Source of the DNA: Drosophila miranda | Lineage: Eukaryota; Arthropoda; Insecta; Diptera; Drosophilidae | NCBI RefSeq assembly: GCF_003369915.1 | Contig: NC_046676.1 | Coordinates: forward strand, 13,064,001-13,128,000 | DNA: 64,000 bases | Reading direction: 5' to 3' | Shown: positions 1 through 24,900 of the stretch, piece after piece | Layout: every line of letters starts with the position of its first letter | How positions within the stretch are numbered: the first letter of the stretch is position 1 | Translations under genes and position numbers: made by a program | Notes under the pieces: generated by a model | Database searches by the model: none | What the model was told of the DNA's origin: nothing | Seen by the model: only the letters and a program-made list of their open reading frames with translations

Positions 1-1395
1 TCTCTTTCGCTTCACTCTCTCCCTGAGCTGTTTATGCGTCATTTTTTTTAGGTTCTCTGCTTTAACTGGCTCTCTCTCTCTGTCCCTTGGGTGGTTCGTC
101 TATCGCTCAATGCTTTTCTTACCATCTTTAGCAAACAAAAAAATATTATTTCTTGCTCAGTTTTATTTCTTTCCTTTTCTGGCATTTTATTTTATTTCCT
201 TTTTTTGTTTTTTGTATTCCTGCGCTGGTTCGTCAGCATTGCAGCATTTTACTCAGACAAGCACATTTGCTGGGGTTGGCTTTCGGCAAATGCTCGCCAT
301 TCATTTTTGTCATCGCTGTCGCTATCGCTATCGTTGTTGGTGTTGGTGTTGGTATTGGTGCTGCCGCTGCCTCTGCCTGGAAGCTTTGGACTGCTGTTGT
401 TGCTGCTGTCTGTTGTTTCTGTTTGCTGTTGTTGTGTATTATTTTGCCCTCTCCAGATGCCGTCTCTTACTTGTTGCGCTGACGCCTGACGCAGCAGCTG
501 TCATTGCGGTGGCTCTTCGCCCTGGGAAATGGTTTTAGTGGAATAATGGTGGAGGTGTGCATGGAAATGGAAATGGAAATGGAAGTGGCAATGGGAATGG
601 GCCATGGGCCATGGGAAGTGGGTAAGGAAATGGAAATGGAATGTGTTTAACAAGGACGGACGCTGTGGAAGTTCTTTTGCCGATGAACGGGACCGATTGC
701 GGTCTCAGTGGGCCCCGGGATTGGTGGGGTTGGATGAAAGATGAAGAATTACCTTCTCACTTTTAGAGTGCAATTTTCGAGTATGAAATTTGCATTGAAT
801 GTTGTACAGCTTTAATGAATATTCAATATATGGAATGGTATCAAGATATGTATGTGTTTTTTTTTAAATAAATTTCATCATCGTCTGGTCTGATGAAAGT
901 CTCCACTCCCCTACCGCATTTGCGTTTGTTTCATGGTCTTTTGGTTGCCCCCTCATCTGGTAGCTGCCCAACGCTCTCCCTGCCTGTCTCTCTCTCTCTC
1001 TCTCTCTGTACTCTGTCCTTCAGAATTGGACTTCTTATTTGGCTTTCATTCATGCCGCGGCAGTTGACATAATGCGACATGGCCAAAACCACCTTCTTGA
1101 CAGCATCATCCCTCCTCCCCCTGCCATTGCCTGGTGGAGAATTTTCCGCAGGCTGCGAGGAGCCTCCCCAAAGCGCACCCCCAATCAACCTCTTCCGTTT
1201 GCAGCAATGAATGAATAAACAAGTCAATCCCAGCGTTGCAGCGGTAGCCAGGCAACAGTTTAAACCAAGTAAACAGGTATTTTGTAATCAAACAAAAATT
1301 ACCTGCTTGGCTCAGAACTGTAGTGGCTATGAGCAGAGACATACAACCGACTGATTACACCTAAGAACAGATCAACTTTCCCGAATACAGATAAA
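1..1395. other. Upstream intergenic, simple repeats
   Basis: No supportable gene. The stretch is low-complexity: pyrimidine-rich blocks at 1-500, a GGAAAT-type tandem repeat at about 559-645, and a (TC)n run near 987-1006. Open frames here are stop-free only because of the repeats. The last 200 bases presumably hold the promoter and 5'UTR of the DRC10-like gene that follows; I see no clear TATA box. Confidence 0.6.
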
Positions 1396-1410
1396 ATGGG
1401 TGAGTTGTAA
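1396..1410 (+). promoter_or_regulatory. Mini upstream ORF overlapping the main start (TAATG)
   Basis: An ATG at 1396 opens a four-codon frame (MGEL) whose stop TAA at 1408-1410 shares its last A with the ATG at 1410 that opens the DRC10-like protein. Ribosomes starting at 1396 would stop exactly on the main start. The arrangement is read directly from the bases; any effect on translation is inference. Confidence 0.45.
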
Positions 1411-2686
1411 TGAAAGTTTTCCGATTGAAACGGCATATACGGTATACCCAAACGAAAAACCCTCCTTTAGACGCAAGCGCTCTGCGTACCGTGAGAATTG
1501 AGTGCGTGCTGAAAGTCCTCCAAGAAGCTATAGAGATCGTTAAGATCTCGGTGCTGTTGCCCAAGCTGTTTGCGGATCCGGCAAACCTGCGGCGGGTGCT
1601 CGAGGGCACCTCTTACGAGAAGATCCTGAAGCCAGTTGAGGATCTGTTGGAGAGTCATATGACCCAAAGTGCTTCAGAGCACACCTTTCCCATCGACCAC
1701 CGAACGATCAAGGTACTCGATTACTTCCAGAAGAACTACCGGATCTACAAGTTCTTCCCCCAATTAATGCGCAACCTGAGCGACAGGGACCGCACCCTTA
1801 TAGCCTCGTTATCACTCCTCTTGGACATTGCCAAAGAGCATTTGTACCGATCATCCAAGAGCGAGATCAGCAAGGAGCGGATGCTCCATCAGATGTACCA
1901 CAAGAACGAGGACATCCGGAAGAGGCTCCACAACGTACGACGGGATCTAACCAAGCGCCGCGTTATGGAGAAATGGAAGATGGCGGCCACAGCAATCTAT
2001 CTGGTAAAGATCGAGAACGATCTGGCCTACAAGAAGTGGCAGAACAATGTCCGCATTCAGAATGAGATGTGAGTGATGGCCTTGTTCCACCGCTCTTCGG
2101 TCCTAATACTTTCTTCTTTGTGTCCTTTCTCGTTAGCACAAAATGCAGCCGCGCCATGCGCACAAACCACAGGAACAGCTTGGAGAAACAAAAGGAGCTG
2201 GAGGAGCAGCTGCAGATTGCCAGGGAGGCTTACGCAAAGCTCACTCAAAAGCATCTGCTTGAAGAGCAGGACGCTCGCAATGAAAAGTAAAAGATCCTGC
2301 CCCCATTCCCAGTCTGCCCCCACCCTCACGACACTTTCCGCCTCTCCTACAGGAACAAGCTGCTGTTGCAGCTTCAGAGTCTGGTGAAGAAGTACGACGC
2401 GAACATGGGGGATGTCATTCGGGAGAATCTGGTGCTCCAGGACCAGTATATGGTGGCAAAGAAGGAGCTCGATAAATTCATGGTCGTGTATCGGCGCGAG
2501 GAGGCAGTATACAATGACATTGTTGTGCGGCGGGAGCAGGAGGAGCGCCGACGCCAACAGCAGCGCCTCGTCGTCTTCATGATGAATCGGGCGGCCTCGA
2601 AGATACAGAAATACTGGCGCAAGTGGCGCAAAGATCAGCGCAAGAAGAACAAGCGCCTAAAGAAGGCCAAAAAGGGCAAGGGCTAG
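1410..2686 (+). CDS. DRC10/IQCD-like dynein regulatory complex protein
   Basis: Three exons (1410-2068, 2137-2286, 2353-2686) join in frame to a 380-residue protein; both introns are about 67 bases with GTGAGT/TTAG and GTAAAA/ACAG ends. The protein is helical and charged with long coiled-coil stretches (residues ~165-345) and ends in an IQ motif at about residue 354 (IQKYWRKWRK) followed by a lysine-rich tail. This matches the DRC10 (IQCD) family of the nexin-dynein regulatory complex of motile axonemes, which links outer doublets and probably binds calmodulin through the IQ motif. In flies such genes are normally confined to the male germline. It may correspond to D. melanogaster CG13168, from memory of map order. 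An AATAAA-type signal lies near 2750. It lies next to a V-ATPase D paralogue also of probable testis type. Other IQ coiled-coil axonemal proteins (e.g. DRC9) are the main alternative. Confidence 0.68.
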
Positions 2687-3866
2687 GGAAACACATACAT
2701 ATATATTTTTGTTCATTAGTTTCGTTAGTTATAAAATTTATTCTCCGAAAATAAAAGGGAAAAAGTGCCAGCCACAACGAATGAAAGACTTTCCATAAAG
2801 TTCCGTATGGGTGTGCATAGCATACAGTTTTGGGTTGACAAGAAGGGAAATTAATTGGAGTTTCCTTGTCTTGGAAAAGGAAACCTTTGCAAAACTTGCA
2901 GTCAATACTTATCCAATTGGATTAAACAAATCCGAATTGCATTTGATCTTTCAACGAATTCCGATATGTTCCGATATGCACCCCAACATCGCTTGAGGGG
3001 CTTCCTCTTCGACAGCGACAATCGAAGAGAAAGAACTGGCTGTCTGTCCAAATGTTTACCCAACACGCACACACACGCGATGTGACAGAGCAGGAGACAG
3101 TGGGGAGGGAGAGGGCTGCGACACAGACAGAGTACGAGCCGCAGCCGAAATTCATGTCTTACGGGGCAAACGAAAAATGGCGCAATGCTGTCGTCGCCAG
3201 CGCCAGCGTCAGCGTCAGCGTCGACGTTGTCGCCCTTTGACCCTGCCCCATGTTTGCTGCATTGTTACTTCATTTTCGTTTTCGTTACCCATTCGTCTCC
3301 TCCTCCTCCTCCTCCACCACCATTTGGCATGTCTAATTTTCGCAGAGGTTAACATACTTAACTTGTTGGCATGCGTTGCAAGGCTGCTGCTGTCGCTGTC
3401 GCTGTCGCTGTCGCTCTTGCGATTGCACCGAACGGCGCAACATTGCGACACTTTGCTGCGGCAAAAGAATATGTACCGCAGCTGGAAAATGCGCAAAATC
3501 GTTGGTCCCCATCCCAGTGGAATGGACACAAGTGTGTGCGCCCCTCACTATGTTTTTGCTCCTCTGCATGTGTGAGCGTGTGTGTGTGCATTCCACATTG
3601 TAGTTGCAGATATCTGCTGCCTCTTCTGACCATCGCTATCGCTGACCAACGCTGACCGCGGATTAGTTGGATAATCTGAGAGCATTTTCTGTGAGACAAC
3701 GACCGAATAATACGAAAGGAGCACTCGCTAAATAAATTTGAATCTGTATGTAGTATTTGGGCTATGTCACTCAATCAAGTAGGCTCTTGGTTCCATCCAA
3801 ATTAAACAATCCAGACAGACTCATTTTTTCTTGGCTTGAACCGAACAGAGGATCCTATCCAGGGCC
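2687..3866. other. Intergenic between DRC10-like gene and V-ATPase D gene
   Basis: 3'UTR and poly(A) signal of the upstream gene (about 2687-2760), then spacer. It contains a GCCAGC/GTCAGC repeat near 3185-3225, a (TCC)n run near 3299-3315 and a TGTCGC hexamer repeat near 3388-3416. The final 200 bases presumably carry the promoter of the intronless V-ATPase D gene. No further gene is supported. Confidence 0.55.
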
Positions 3867-4886
3867 ATGTCCAACAAAGATATCCTGCCCATATACCCCT
3901 CGCGGGCCAACTCCGTGCTGATGAAGCTGCGCGTCCAGGCCGGGCAGCGCGGCATCAGTCTGCTGAAGCGGAAGCGGGACGCCATCGACCTGAAGCTGCG
4001 CGAGCTGCGCCGCAGCATGCACGCCAAGGAGAACCAGGTGGACGACCAAATGCGAGCGGCCATCTTCTCGCTGGCCAAGGCCAATCTACTGGGCACGGAC
4101 TTCAAGCCGGTGATCGTGGCGGACAACAAGAGGGCCACCGCCGTGTTGCGCAAGACCCAGCAGAAGATCGTGGGCGTGCCGCTCAACTACTTCGAGCTGG
4201 AGGCTGAGGAGCGAGGTGCCTTCCCGCTGGCTGGCCTCAGCTGCGGCGGAGTCCAGGTGCAGAAGGTGCGGACGCTGTACCTCGCTGCCCTCAAGGACTT
4301 GGTGGCGTATTGCTCCCTGGACTACATGGTGCGGATGCTGGCAGCAGCCTCGCGGCAAACTAACATGCGGGTGAACGCTCTGGAACACGTGGTGATCCCA
4401 CAGCTGGTCCGGACCTACAACTACATCTGCGCCGAACTGGAGGAGTTCGAGCGGGAGGACTTTTACCGCCTGAAGCGCTCCCAGGCGAAGCAGCTGGAGG
4501 CCAAAATCGCCTTCACAGAGCTGATCAAGACCAAAAACATGACGGCCGAGGAGCTGGAGATTTATCTTAAGAAAGGCGTCTATGTCCACCCAGTGGCCGA
4601 TACGCACTTCGACCTGGACGACTTCGACGCGGAGGCGGTCAGAGACCGTCAGCGCCAGGCGCGACTGGAGAGGCACGAGAGGCGGCAGAGGGAGCGCCAG
4701 GAAGCCGAGAACCGGGGCGAGACGCTGGTTTCCACTTTCAGCTCCTTCGTCACCACCCACAGCATTGTGAACTTCCTGCAAAGAATATCGCACCCGCAAC
4801 ACCGGGATTCGGTGGGGCACTCCAACTCGGTGGATAAAACCGAGCGAATGCTTCGATCAAGTCTACGCCAAAAAAGAAATGAATAA
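3867..4886 (+). CDS. Vha36-2: V-type proton ATPase subunit D, divergent intronless paralogue
   Basis: A single open frame of 339 residues. The first ~225 residues align by eye with V-ATPase subunit D, the central-stalk rotor subunit of V1 that couples ATP hydrolysis to proton pumping: the IYPSR start, the LLKRKRDA and FELEAEERG-type blocks, and the family signature RVNALEHVVIPQL followed by ELEEFEREDFYRLK. The usual protein is about 246 residues; this one carries a charged 90-residue extension rich in Arg/Glu (about residues 250-290). Lack of introns plus strong divergence suggests a retrocopy-type paralogue. In D. melanogaster the Vha36-2 paralogue is intronless, expressed in testis and lies near Cam, which agrees with the position here. 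The start at 3867 is the first ATG giving the family N-terminus. Symbol assigned by similarity and map order. Confidence 0.85.
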   Translation: MSNKDILPIYPSRANSVLMKLRVQAGQRGISLLKRKRDAIDLKLRELRRSMHAKENQVDDQMRAAIFSLAKANLLGTDFKPVIVADNKRATAVLRKTQQKIVGVPLNYFELEAEERGAFPLAGLSCGGVQVQKVRTLYLAALKDLVAYCSLDYMVRMLAAASRQTNMRVNALEHVVIPQLVRTYNYICAELEEFEREDFYRLKRSQAKQLEAKIAFTELIKTKNMTAEELEIYLKKGVYVHPVADTHFDLDDFDAEAVRDRQRQARLERHERRQRERQEAENRGETLVSTFSSFVTTHSIVNFLQRISHPQHRDSVGHSNSVDKTERMLRSSLRQKRNE

Positions 4887-5350
4887 ATTTCCCGTTTAAC
4901 CCAATCGTTCATGAATGAACCAACACCTGTTAGAGTCCGCTAGATAATACATCCGCTGGATAGTATGTACATATTTGAAAGAAATAGTTATCAAATGATC
5001 CATTAGACATGACGCTACACACCATATTCCCCCTTCTCAACTGGTCACATTATTTTCTTATTAAATCCATCTAATGCAGGAATCAGCACGCATACATATG
5101 TCCATATATGCATGTTTGCTGCAAGCAACCACCGTTATACACGTGTAGGTGAGCGGCAGCGCAGCAGCAGCGCACTTTGCTATGCACATAAGATAGGGTC
5201 CTGCCGACCGCTGATATAGCCTATCACATTTTATAATATGTTTTTTGCATCAGGAACAATTATTTGGTGCCTTCGTTATATGTATGTATATTGTATTTAT
5301 ATTGTGTCTCCTTTCCTTGACTTCGAACGCATATTCGTTGAAAAATTAAA

Positions 5351-5358
5351 TATCGATA
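5351..5358. promoter_or_regulatory. DRE-like element TATCGATA
   Basis: Perfect 8-base DNA replication-related element (TATCGATA), which in Drosophila binds DREF and marks housekeeping promoters. It lies 1.8 kb upstream of the first calmodulin exon and 460 bases downstream of the V-ATPase D gene, so its target is uncertain; an 8-mer can occur by chance in AT-rich sequence. Confidence 0.35.
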
Positions 5359-6399
5359 AATAAAGCAATTATTTTTTCCCCCCATTCTTTCGTACCTTAA
5401 TTTTCTATAGAAATCCCACGTATGAATGTTTCATAGACATTTATACATACATATGTACATATATGTACATATATTCTACAAACTGCCCATGGTACGCCTT
5501 AGGTTAAAAGCGCCGGCGCGACCGTTACAGGGGAAATATTAAATATATTTTTGTCTGCCTTACCTCGATCTTCGGTTTACGAAGCAACAGCAAAGAAAAG
5601 AGCCAGAAAAGGCAAAAATTTGCAGATAAGAGCGAAAAAGAGCGCGAGAGCAGAACCGGTTCACAGCCAGTTCACTCTCCGACCAGTCAGTTCACTCTCC
5701 GACTTGCTCTCGTCGTTGTTGCTGTCCGCCAGTGCTGCCAGAATCTCATAAGCTAAAATTGCTAGATTTGGGAAGAAAAATTGATCAAAATTGTTAAACC
5801 ATTAAAATTTTCATTTACAACAAATATACATATATATCTTAAGAAACATAATTGCGAGTACATTTTTAATAATGTACCGATACTTTGTGAACCACTATTA
5901 ATCGTAATTTTTGCCGTCGATCTATACAAAATGAAAAAACCATGAAAAAAAATACAAAAATTGCTAGTTTTATAATAAAGTTTCAATTTTAGCTAAAATA
6001 TATTTAAAAATTGCTCGATTTTTTCCTAATAGCATTTTACAAAAAGTTCAAATTTTTGTAAAATTGGCCAGAAATAGCTACTAAGTCGCTAAAAGAACAG
6101 CTCTGCTCTCCGACTTACTCTCGCCGTTGTTGTTGTCTGCACTACGAGGCGCTCTCTCTTTGCTCTCACGGCTGCGCTGCGAATCGGTACAACTATATTT
6201 ATAAGGTATATACATATATTAGTACAACACGTATATATAACATAACGGTAACGGCAGCGGGCACAGTCGAAATTTTGATTTTCTCGTGAACAAGTCGCCT
6301 GCGGAAATTCTGATTAGGATCGTGAGTTGCCCAGAGTCCAAATATTTCACCCAAGCACACACTTTTCCAAGGGGCTGCGAGGAGCCGAGGAAAAAAAGA

Positions 6400-6407
6400 T
6401 ATAAAAG
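6400..6407 (+). promoter_or_regulatory. Candidate TATA box of calmodulin
   Basis: TATAAAAG, a close match to the TATA consensus, about 720 bases before the first coding exon. A transcript starting about 30 bases downstream would need a 5'UTR intron, and a good acceptor exists at 6960. Other TATA-like strings occur near 6195 and 6567, so this choice is tentative. Confidence 0.3.
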
Positions 6408-6960
6408 TTCCATCTGCTCTTTTGTGCCTCGACAAATTCCGCGAAAAACAGCCACTAAAACCAAGCAAATCAACGCCAAAGAATATATGAAAACGAGAAA
6501 TTGAAACAAATATCTGTATAAAACCCGAGTCCGAGCAATGCCTATATGTGCCAGCACTCACCAGATACTATATAAACGAAAATCTTGCCGTGTGCGCGCG
6601 TGTGTTTGGCATATTTCGCACAAAAGCAAAAAGAAAAAAAATTAAAATAAGAAAAGAAAAGCAAAAACCAATGAAAAGCAACAAAAAATTATGCCAGGGA
6701 AAATTTTGTATTAAATTCGGCAACGCAGCGGCAACGCCAGCAACAACACAACAGCAGCACGGCAGCGTGGAAAACATATCAGAAAAGTCTCCGCGGAGCA
6801 TCGTGTCTCTGTCTCCCCTTTGGTTCTTTCGTTTGCCAATTGTTGTTCCGTTCCTCTTCAGCTGGAAGAAGTTGTTGCTGCCGCTGCCGCTGTGCCGTCA
6901 AGGGTATTCCAGCAACCTGCGTGTTTCCTCACACATCCCTTTTTTTCTTGATCTTTGCAG

Positions 6961-7127
6961 CGTGTTAAGCGCAAATAAAATTCTAGTTAAAAGTTAGAGC
7001 GCGCGTTCCAATCCCTCCCAACAACGTAATTCCACTCACACACATACCAACAGCAGCAGCAGAGGCAGCCGCAGCGGATTAACATTTAGTTACTCTTTCC
7101 AACAACAACACCAAAAAAACAATAAAA

Positions 7128-7130
<3 letters not shown>
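6961..7130 (+). other. Cam: Calmodulin 5'UTR exon ending in the start codon
   Basis: Bounded by a strong acceptor (polypyrimidine then TTTGCAG at 6960) and a strong donor (GTAAGT at 7131). The only coding bases are the ATG at 7128-7130. The exon is CA- and CAG-rich. The 5' boundary is inferred from consensus and could be wrong if transcription starts within this stretch. Confidence 0.5.
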
Positions 7131-19886
<12,756 letters not shown>

Positions 19887-22800
19887 AGCGTTAAATTATT
19901 TCTTTTTAAGCCTTTATATTTGTTTAAGATGTTGACGAAGACTGTAGCTGTGCGCAATAACATCGCGCCACGCTGTTGCTATGGACCCCAGTAAAAGATC
20001 TTAAAAACAAAACATAAAACAAAACAACAAAGAGTTAAGCAAAAAACAACAACAACAAAAAGCAACATGAAGAGGAGGAAGAAGAAGCAAAAAAACATTT
20101 AAGAAACTTTAATACAAATGAAACCTACACTTAAAGAAACGCAAACGCAAACGCAAAAGCAAAAGCAAAATTAAAAGTAAAAGCAAATTTAAACAAGCAA
20201 CACACATGAACGAACATCAACCAAAAAGTCCTGATAAAATTACACACCAACAAACAAATTTGTAATGCAACCAAACAACAACAAGAACAACATACAATTT
20301 AATGAAGTCACAGTTGAAAAGAACAACAATTAAAATTACCAGAAGTAAATCGCATGTTATCAAGAAATACTAAACGAGAAGAACAAGCACAAGCACGCAG
20401 TATCGGGAGAAGAAGGCAAAGGCAGCAGCCGCATGAGGGCTCCCCCCTTCCGCTCGGTCGTCGGCGCCATCTGGCGACGACAACTGAAGCGGCTGCCTTT
20501 TGCATTTCTCAATTTTCGTTTTAAGAAGAACAAGAAGAAGACTCGAATCTGTAGCTAATGGATAACAAAACCAAACTGTGTTTAGGTATTAACACAATTT
20601 TTTGTCGATTTCGTTGCGAGAGAAAATAAAAATAAAATAAAATAAAAGCTAAACAAACAGCAAATAAAAACTAAAAACTAAAAAACTGTTAAAGAAAGAA
20701 TATTCGAAAATTTTTGCAAGCTGGCAAAGTTTATATAGACACACTACCCACATCCAGAACCACAACCACAACTACACCCTCACATTTACACAGCACACCA
20801 ATACCAACACCAACACCAACACACATACACACAGACATGTCAGAACAACAAGAAGTAAAATATATTATAAATACAACATATATATATTATAAATAATGTA
20901 AAATCAAACAACAACAAATTCTTCTTATTAAATTATATTTAAATTTAAAATTAATAAATATAAAGAAAATAAAACCAAATAAAAATTACAAAAAAAAAAA
21001 AACAAAAAGAAAACCAACTACAAATACATTTTCGATATAAAATTAAATTTAAAACCAAAACAATGGTATATATATATATATATATACACGTTCCATATAC
21101 ATATATATATATATATGTATATATATGCGACTTATATGCAAACGCATACATACATATGCCTGGCGCGCAGCAAAAGAGGCATATTTTTGGGGGCTCTTCG
21201 AGGGCCAGCAGGATCCCAGTCCGAAGGTCCTTGATAGACAGCTGATTTGTCGGCGATATTTGTAGCAGACTTAAGCAAAGAAATACATCATATATGAGCA
21301 GATTTAACATTTAGCAAAGCAAACGCTCCCCAAAGCAAAAAGCAACTAAAATACACATTTCTGTAGTATATGTATAAGGCAGCAACAACAAGCAACCAAA
21401 AATATTTACTACTATTATATATATATATATATAAATACAAAGGAAAATCTATATATACATACAAATACAATACTAATAAAGGTAATATAATTTTACTATA
21501 AAGAAATATAAATTAAATATTTATATGCGAGACGAAGCGGAAGAAGAGCTAGACGAAGAGCAGGAAGAAGACGATTTCATCAAACACACACATATATAAG
21601 GAAGGAATGAAGTATGGAGAAGGGGAGCGGCAACAACAGCGGCGGCTCCCGAATAGGACAACTTTTAAGAACAACCAAAGCCGATGGCGAAGAAGCAGCA
21701 TCAAAGAAGAGAAGAAGCAGCAGCTATATATACTAATATATATTTATAAATAAATTATACATATGAACAAAACTAGAAAAATGCAAAGACAATTGTCTTA
21801 AATGTAAAACAAAATGCAAACGATAGAAGCACGATCACCAAATCAAACTTAGACAAAGGACACAGAGCCAACAACTAAGCTTAGCATATATTCTAATATA
21901 TAAACGTAAAGGTTTAAGTTTAAGGGAATTCAAACCAGTCGGCAAGAACCTGGCATCCTTGGCACCCACAGAAAATCGCAAGCTTTAACCTACCCGCTCT
22001 GTCTCCACACTAACCTTGCACAACCTTACAACAACAACTATCAATCTATCTGTCTATCTATCTTTCTCTTTGTGTACTGCTGCCTAATGAACGAAGAAAA
22101 GAAGAATGTCTGCGCGACCAAGGCAAACTGTCACTTGTACACAACTGTACTTGGTTTTAATTTAATTTAATATCGAAAACCTTGTTTCCTTCTCTGAACT
22201 AAACCGAAATCTTCGTGATGTCACACACACACACCCCCATACCTCGCCACCCACCCACCATCCCACTTTGATCCAAGCATCTCTTTCCAATGCTAACTCT
22301 AACTCTTCTCCACTGCATAAATCAACTGTGAGTATAACTTGAACGTTATAAAAAGAACACACACAAATCTTGCGTGTTTTCTATAATATAATAATTAAGG
22401 GAAATTTGATCTTTTATTGTTTGCTTGACTTTGGACAGGTCGCTGAAGGGCAACAAAGAAGAAACTATAAAAAAAAACACCATTTGCGCTAACGATATAA
22501 AAAAAAACAAAAACAAGAAAAAAAAAAACAAAAACTTTTCTATAACTTTTTTTAACAAACAAAAATGAAAACATTTTGTAGCGAAAATTTGTGCGTTTTA
22601 AAACAATGAAATTATAACACAAAATCTAAGCAAATTGCAGGCAAATGGCAAACACGAATTTTTTTCAAATCTCTAAAAATGGTTAAACTCGGAATGAAAA
22701 TGTAATTGTTCTAACAAAAGCAACGGCCCAGGCCGGTACAGTCAGAGCAGCGGGGATCCATTCCCTCGAAAGTATGCAGCAGAAGTGCTGGATTTCCCGA

Positions 22801-24900
22801 TTTCACGACGTTTCAATTCTAAACGTGCATCAGTTTTTATTTTCGTTTGCAAAACAAAAGGCAAAAGAATTAAAAGAAATACTATTTAAAAAGAAAACAC
22901 AACCGAAAATTGTTAAAATATGCAGCAGCAAAAAATATGTTTTTAGCAACTTACAATATTTTGAGGGGCATAGAAATAAAAACAAAAGAATCTGCGCCTA
23001 TATCTATATATTCATAAATATATATGAACAATGATAAATATACATATATATATATATATATTTACGAATATTGTAAAAATTGCAACAGAACATGAAGAAG
23101 AACGCATCAGAAAACAAATAGACAACAAGAACAAACAGAAATTTCTTTGAAAAAAATACACAAACATTTTAAAAACCTCGAAACAAAAAACAACAAATTG
23201 TCGTTTTCTTTTTTTGCAAAAAAATCTCTTATTTTATTTGGTGTTTTTTTTGGGAACTTTTCTGGTTTCTAGATTGGCTTACAAGCATTTCTACAGACAC
23301 ACAGCTTCATCATCCCCTCTCATTGATACGAATTGGCCAAAAGGAGACTGTTCCCAGTACTGTACTCTTGTGTGTTTGCCTTTGCTGTGGTCGATGACGA
23401 GCACGAGTTCCAAAGTCAAGTTAATTAAGTTAAGCGTAGCCATAGTCCATACATACTCGTATAAAGGCATGGACTTGAGGACTGTCGAGGATCTGCGGCC
23501 AGCCCCCAAACAGGAAGTGGAGAGACCCCCAGGCACGCCATAAGCGCACTCCATTTTAATGCGATAAGAATTTAAAAAGTAATACATGTAATGTATGCCT
23601 AATAAACCACCTAACAAGAGATTTCATCATGAAGAAATTCGTCTATATATAGTAAATGTGTTACATATGTATATCGAAATATGAACGTTATTCTTGATGT
23701 CCAATATACCATAACCGTATGTACCTATAACCCAGGCAAGTAGTAGGCCCGTTCCGCACTTTTCCCCAATTTGGAACTGCACTAAATGTCTACGAGAATA
23801 ATCGAATCCTGTATAACCCCATATTGATACCGAAATTGAACGATTCCTTCAGTTCTTTGAGCTCTTTGAATTGGTTGTCGGACGTGTTATAGATTTGATA
23901 TCCGAATATGTGTGGAAAGTACGTTTAGGCCTCGAACGAATCCAATTTTAAACGATATATGTATATGGATATTATAGGGTATGCAACAAATGATATACAT
24001 ATAGATACTAAAGCATTTTGAGTAAATATAAAGTGTGTATAAAATTTAGTGATAGGTAATTGTTCCATGGCTTGATTTAAATATTCTTTTGGGTAATCAG
24101 AAAATAATCTTAAAACACACAAGGAATATATTTTATATATTTTTTCAGTATTATTAATACAGGTTTTTTTTTTATTTCTGTCAGCACACACGCACCACAC
24201 ACACATAAACATATATATACGGACTTTTTCAAACACATTCAGTGAAAACATGTACCGGGTTTTTCCGGCGATCTGAAGACAGCAACAATCGATTGAATTT
24301 TTCTTCCAACTCAAAGTAAACAAAAAAGAAACAGAATGAGCAGCTACAGTGTCTCTGCGACATCAGATTCCAATGTTTTAGCCCTAAGCGAGCATAATTG
24401 TTAAACGAGTATATAACGAGTATCGATATTGAAATACCTAAAGCTTTACCTACCACAATGTGCAGTGCAACAGTACAGCTGCAGTCATAACTACATACTT
24501 ACATATATAGTCACACCAAAAGACCTAAAACCGAATCAAAACTATAATTTCACCCATAGGAAAGAACTCAACTGAAACATAAATATATGAACTGTAACTA
24601 TTAAGCCCTAAATTGTAATTTAACTGATCGAAAATAATATCCAAAAACCGGAACTGAAGCCGTTTGTATCAACTAACTTCTCAAGAGACATGCGAAAAGT
24701 ATTAGGGTGGTAGCGCTGCCCATAATCAGATCAGAGTTAGCCACAAACAGAGAGTCAAATGCCACAACTAATTCCACACTCGATCCGCGTGATCTGAGAG
24801 CAAGCAGAAACCGAAACGAATCTAACATAACAGTTTTAATAATAATTCTATTCTACTTAACAGGCAAGAACTAAAACCAATAAAAACAGAATATACAAAT
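19887..24900 (+). other. Cam: Calmodulin 3'UTR and downstream AT-rich tail
   Basis: Extremely A-rich and (CAAA)-rich sequence with many AATAAA signals (clusters near 20620-20645, 20950-20985, 21470 and 24880). Several alternative polyadenylation sites are therefore possible; the boundary between 3'UTR and intergenic DNA cannot be set from sequence. TA microsatellites occur at about 21067-21125, 21415-21430 and 23035-23060. No protein-coding gene is supported. Confidence 0.5.

Larger units (their letters stand above)
4887..6960. other. Calmodulin upstream region
   Basis: AT-rich spacer with no convincing coding region. It contains a DRE-like palindrome at 5351, repeats of a CAGTTCACTCTCCGAC unit at about 5666-5703, an AT-rich segment at about 5735-6100 followed by a near-copy of the preceding CTCTCCGACTT..TCTC..GTTGTTG block at about 6106-6140, and TATA-like boxes near 6195, 6400 and 6567. 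Calmodulin promoters presumably lie in the 6.1-6.6 kb part, followed by 5'UTR; a strong 3' splice site (TTGATCTTTGCAG) ends at 6960. Confidence 0.5.

Noticed and set aside
91-538. Overlapping plus-strand frames up to 142 codons
   Set aside because: Pyrimidine-rich, Leu/Cys/Phe-only low complexity open in all three frames; no start context, splice or family support.
4086-4820. 244-codon minus-strand frame opposite the V-ATPase D gene
   Set aside because: Antisense shadow of a GC-rich coding exon; the plus strand has clear family motifs.
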